64,000 nucleotides of DNA from CBDFKU01 sp965248975 (GTDB lineage: Bacteria > Chloroflexota > Dehalococcoidia > Lucifugimonadales > JAGWBF01): assembly GCA_965248975.1 (NCBI GenBank), contig CBDFKU010000015.1, positions 162,342-226,341 on the forward strand. The letters are read 5' to 3'. The translations under genes were made by a program, and so were the position numbers. How positions within the stretch are numbered: the stretch's first letter is position 1; each line of letters starts with the position of its first letter. Positions 62,058-64,000 of this stretch are shown here, in pieces. Under the pieces are notes generated by a model that saw only the letters and a program-made list of their open reading frames with translations, was not told the DNA's origin and did not search any database.

Positions 62058-63212
62058 TCACCAAGGGCTCCCAATGCTGTCTCCGGTGATGTTCCACCAG
62101 TCCCATTGGACGCCCAGTGCAGTGGATGGGTCGAATGGCTCTTCTCTGCTGGTCACCTCTTCCCCGTAGAAATCCGAGTGGGGATAGAAGTCCTCCCATG
62201 CCCAGTCGTAGGCCGTGATATAGGGCACCTGCTTCAGCACCTCTCCCTTCAACGGCCCGTCCACCGCGATGCCCCTGGCGGCGTTCCAGGTGCTGCCCGT
62301 CCGAAGGTCCACAAGGCGGCCGTCCTCCCGGCTGAAATCCAGCAGATCGCCCTCTCCCAGGTCCCGAAGGTACACGTGCACCGCCTTGGTCACGGCGTCA
62401 ACGAGCACCACCACCGGGAAGGGCCCCAGCCGGTCGTTGACCACGCCCTCCGCGCTGGCCGATGGGTAAGGGTAAGCCCTGGCGTGATCGCCCAGGGTGA
62501 CTCCGATGACATAGTCGGGGGTGAACCTCTCCCGGGCGAAGCCGAAGAGTCCCCGGGGCTCTCCGCCAAGGACCACTGTGTCGGGGTGCTCATCGAGCCA
62601 GGTGGCCCAGGGCATCACGCTGGCGGGGATCAGTTCGAGCCGAGTCCCCTTCAGCGCTCCGTCGATGGCCAGTCCCCAGGGCTGAGACCAGACGCTTCCC
62701 GTTTCGTGGTCCCACCAGGTCATCGCCCTCATGTACAACGCTCCCTGGTTCCCGAAGATGTGGGGTTTGCCGTCGATCCTCCGGTCATGAACCAGACCGG
62801 TGTAGCAGAGGGGTCACCAGGTGACTAGTATGGGAACTCCCCCGACGACGTCGTTCACCATCTCCCGGTAGTTCAGCGGACCCACGGGGTAGGCCTTGCT
62901 CTCCCCGTTGATCTCCACCCCCATTACCAGCTCCTCCGGGTCCAGCGCGTCGGGAGTCCCCTGCACGAACTCCGGCTCGTAGATGGGTCTGATCACGTCC
63001 CTGGAGATGACCTGGCGGAACCGGCGGAGGTCGATCTCCACCTCAGGACCGCCGTCCGAGGGCTCGATCGTCACGAAGTCGCCGTCGTCGATGGGCAGCG
63101 GAACCCGGCCCGGCGAGTCCGTCACGACGGCCCAGGATATCCCGGCCGCCAAGGCCGCGACCACCGCCAGAAGACCGCTGACCTTAGCGGTTCGTCCAAA
63201 TCTCAAAAACAT
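62058..63212 (-). CDS. DUF3179 protein, candidate selenoprotein (in-frame UGA at residue 133)
   Basis: 384 residues if UGA 62816-62814 is read as selenocysteine. A signal-anchor helix opens the protein (KVSGLLAVVAALAAGISWAV). Then come the DUF3179 blocks AYPVGPLNYREMVNDVVGG and VPILVTW, followed by U-P-L-C-YTGLVHDR, FGNQGALY, TGSVWSQPWGLAIDGAL and ATWLDEHPDTVVLGG. Relatives have CPLC at the U-P-L-C site. Frame is kept on both sides and no other stop occurs for 251 codons. A SECIS-like stem follows at once. The start is ATG 63212 (GGAGG abuts it); a TTG at 63206 has better spacing. The function of DUF3179 is unknown; the Sec/Cys pair suggests redox. Confidence 0.82.
62781..62816 (-). promoter_or_regulatory. 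SECIS-like hairpin with its UGA codon
   Basis: On the mRNA, UGA (62816-62814) is followed after 13 bases by CCGGUC (62800-62795), loop UGGUUCAU (62794-62787), GACCGG (62786-62781). The stem is a perfect 6 bp. The loop's second base is G, 21 bases after UGA. This fits the bacterial SECIS pattern (G within the first two loop bases, 16-37 bases after UGA). Confidence 0.7.
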
Positions 63213-63255
63213 CCTCCTGCCGTTGGCACCCGAGCCCTGACCCCGGCCTACGGCT

Positions 63256-63294
63256 ACCCATCTCCCTAAGGGAGAGGGGCCGGGAGTGAGGGCC
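63256..63294. repeat. Dispersed palindromic repeat, copy C
   Basis: Minus-strand reading GGCCCTCACTCCCGGCCCCT then CTCCCTTAGGGAG. It matches copies at 1711-1747 and 35701-35741. It lies in the gap upstream of the DUF3179 gene. Confidence 0.6.
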
Positions 63295-63443
63295 TTTCAA
63301 AGTAATCCCAATTTTATTTTTAGATGTACTCCCTAATGGATCGGTTCGGATGGCTGGCAGGGCTTCCATCTCTTGCCACCGTGTCGGGGCTGGGCTAAAG
63401 TAAGAGCGTTCGAAACCTGGTTACAACCCAACTGGAGGACAGC

Positions 63444-63752
63444 ATGGCAGCCGAAGCAAAGTACCTTTATGTGGTAATGATGGACGTGGAGCCGGAAGTG
63501 GAGGACGACTTCAACAGGGTCTACGATGAAGAGCACGTCCCGGGAATACTGAAGGTGCCCGGGGTGCTGGCCGCCCGCCGCTACGAGACCTCCACCGAGG
63601 GGCAGCCCAAGTACCTGGCGCTGTACGAGGTGGAGGACCCCGATCTGCCCAGCAGCCCGGCCTTCAGAAAGGCGGCCGACAGCGGGGTGTGGCCGACCCA
63701 AATTCGTCCTCACACCAAGAACCGACGCCACATCGTGTACAAGCTTATCTAG
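63444..63752 (+). CDS. Small dimeric alpha/beta-barrel-type protein (DUF4286/EthD-like)
   Basis: 102 residues. KYLYVVMMDVEPEVEDDFNRVYDEEHVPGILKVPGV is the usual opening of the ferredoxin-like dimeric alpha/beta-barrel family, where an Asp/Glu-Glu-His pair sits in EEHVP. ARRYETSTEGQPKYLALYEV is the second strand pair. Such small proteins often help catabolic enzymes or act as isomerases or decyclases; nothing more specific can be said. GGAGG precedes the ATG by 6 bases. The next gene starts 12 bases on. Confidence 0.75.
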   Translation: MAAEAKYLYVVMMDVEPEVEDDFNRVYDEEHVPGILKVPGVLAARRYETSTEGQPKYLALYEVEDPDLPSSPAFRKAADSGVWPTQIRPHTKNRRHIVYKLI

Positions 63753-63764
63753 AGGAGGTAGGTG

Positions 63765-64000
63765 ATGCCCGAATCCATAAGCCTGCAAGTGGAGTCCAAC
63801 CTGGCCGTCCCCATGCGCGACGGCACTACCCTCTACGGCCGACGTCTACCGCCCCCAGGGCTCCGGGCCCTTCCCGGTGCTGCTGCAGCGGACCCCCTAC
63901 GACAAGACCATGGCCACGTCCATAAGCATGCTGGACCCAATGAGGGCCGCCAGGAGCGCCTACGCGGTGGTCATCCAGGACACGCGTGGACGCTACACCT
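63765..64000 (+). pseudogene. CocE/NonD-type hydrolase, frameshifted, cut by window end
   Basis: From the ATG at 63765 (GAGGAGG seven bases upstream) it reads MPESISLQVESNLAVPMRDG then TTLY. One extra G near 63837 shifts the frame. In the shifted frame it continues ADVYRPQGSGPFPVLLQRTP, then YDKTMATS and VVIQDTRGRYT. The joined start is that of the X-Pro dipeptidyl-peptidase/CocE alpha-beta hydrolase family (VPMRDGTTLYADVYRP, later RTPYDK and QDTRGRY). If the extra G is an assembly error, the gene is intact. The remainder lies right of the window. Confidence 0.8.

Noticed and set aside
62814..63212. DUF3179 gene read as two pseudogene fragments split by a stop
   Set aside because: The only defect is a UGA at a redox Cys position, with frame kept, a SECIS-like stem after it and SelB encoded nearby. 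Selenocysteine explains it better.
1..64000. tRNA (including tRNA-Sec), rRNA or CRISPR arrays
   Set aside because: I looked through the intergenic gaps and saw no cloverleaf with a GGTTCGA-type arm, no rRNA core sequence and no regular spacer-repeat array. A covariance search could still find a missed tRNA.

Overview
The window is GC-rich bacterial chromosome, densely coded on both strands, with frequent GTG/TTG starts and many 1-4 base gene overlaps. Its content points to an uncultured Chloroflexota lineage, most likely Dehalococcoidia/SAR202-like. The evidence is five luciferase-type flavin monooxygenase genes, CaiB/BaiF CoA-transferases, DUF1800/DUF1501 pairs, a DUF3179 protein, an SCO1664/DUF3090 pair and a selenocysteine elongation factor. 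The taxonomic call is inference; no rRNA is present.

Layout. 1-826: 3' half of an IS1182-type element that has cut the front off a zinc alcohol dehydrogenase (827-1698). 1839-10263: small membrane and zinc-ribbon proteins, a Lon-like protease, the SCO1664/DUF3090 pair, a ThDP enzyme and an MBL hydrolase. 10411-16444: four flavin/F420 monooxygenase-type genes. The third of these is split by a second, complete and inverted copy of the same IS (12733-14481). Removing the IS restores an open gene of exactly 1029 nt, the same length as both neighbours. 16451-21977 (minus strand): trpS, inositol monophosphatase, a DUF433/DUF5615 toxin-antitoxin locus with a frameshifted toxin, and a carboxymuconolactone-decarboxylase/CaiB/CaiB operon. 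22173-27862: PHP protein, orphan peptide-transporter ATPase, holA, YchF GTPase, HemW. 27843-28946: an AT-richer island of small poorly known ORFs. 29081-34456: tightly coupled selB-nurA-unknown-herA operon. 34598-38135: leucine-dehydrogenase-like enzyme, CDGSH protein, metallopeptidase, endonuclease IV, broken CopG-type antitoxin, GNAT. 38181-48201 (minus): housekeeping run mogA-trmD-rplS-priA-def-cca-secD-secF. 48387-56686: PQQ-type propeller, flavin monooxygenase, FAD oxidoreductase, DUF1800-DUF1501-NHL cassette. 56808-64000: small cytochrome-like protein without heme motif, amidohydrolase, orphan HicB fused to a HicA remnant, M20 peptidase, TlpA lipoprotein, CcdA, a DUF3179 protein and a frameshifted CocE-type hydrolase.

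Most interesting result. The DUF3179 gene (62058-63212, minus) is interrupted by one in-frame UGA exactly where the family has the first Cys of its CPLC motif, giving U-P-L-C. A perfect 6-bp stem with an 8-nt loop carrying G at its second position follows at the spacing expected of a bacterial SECIS. SelB is encoded 32 kb away. I read it as a candidate selenoprotein, not a pseudogene. It lies next to a TlpA-CcdA thiol-redox pair, which suggests an extracytoplasmic redox role.

Caveats. Four other loci (19.67, 27.99, 37.43 and 63.84 kb) have single frameshifts that could be real decay or assembly errors. No tRNA, rRNA or CRISPR array was recognised.
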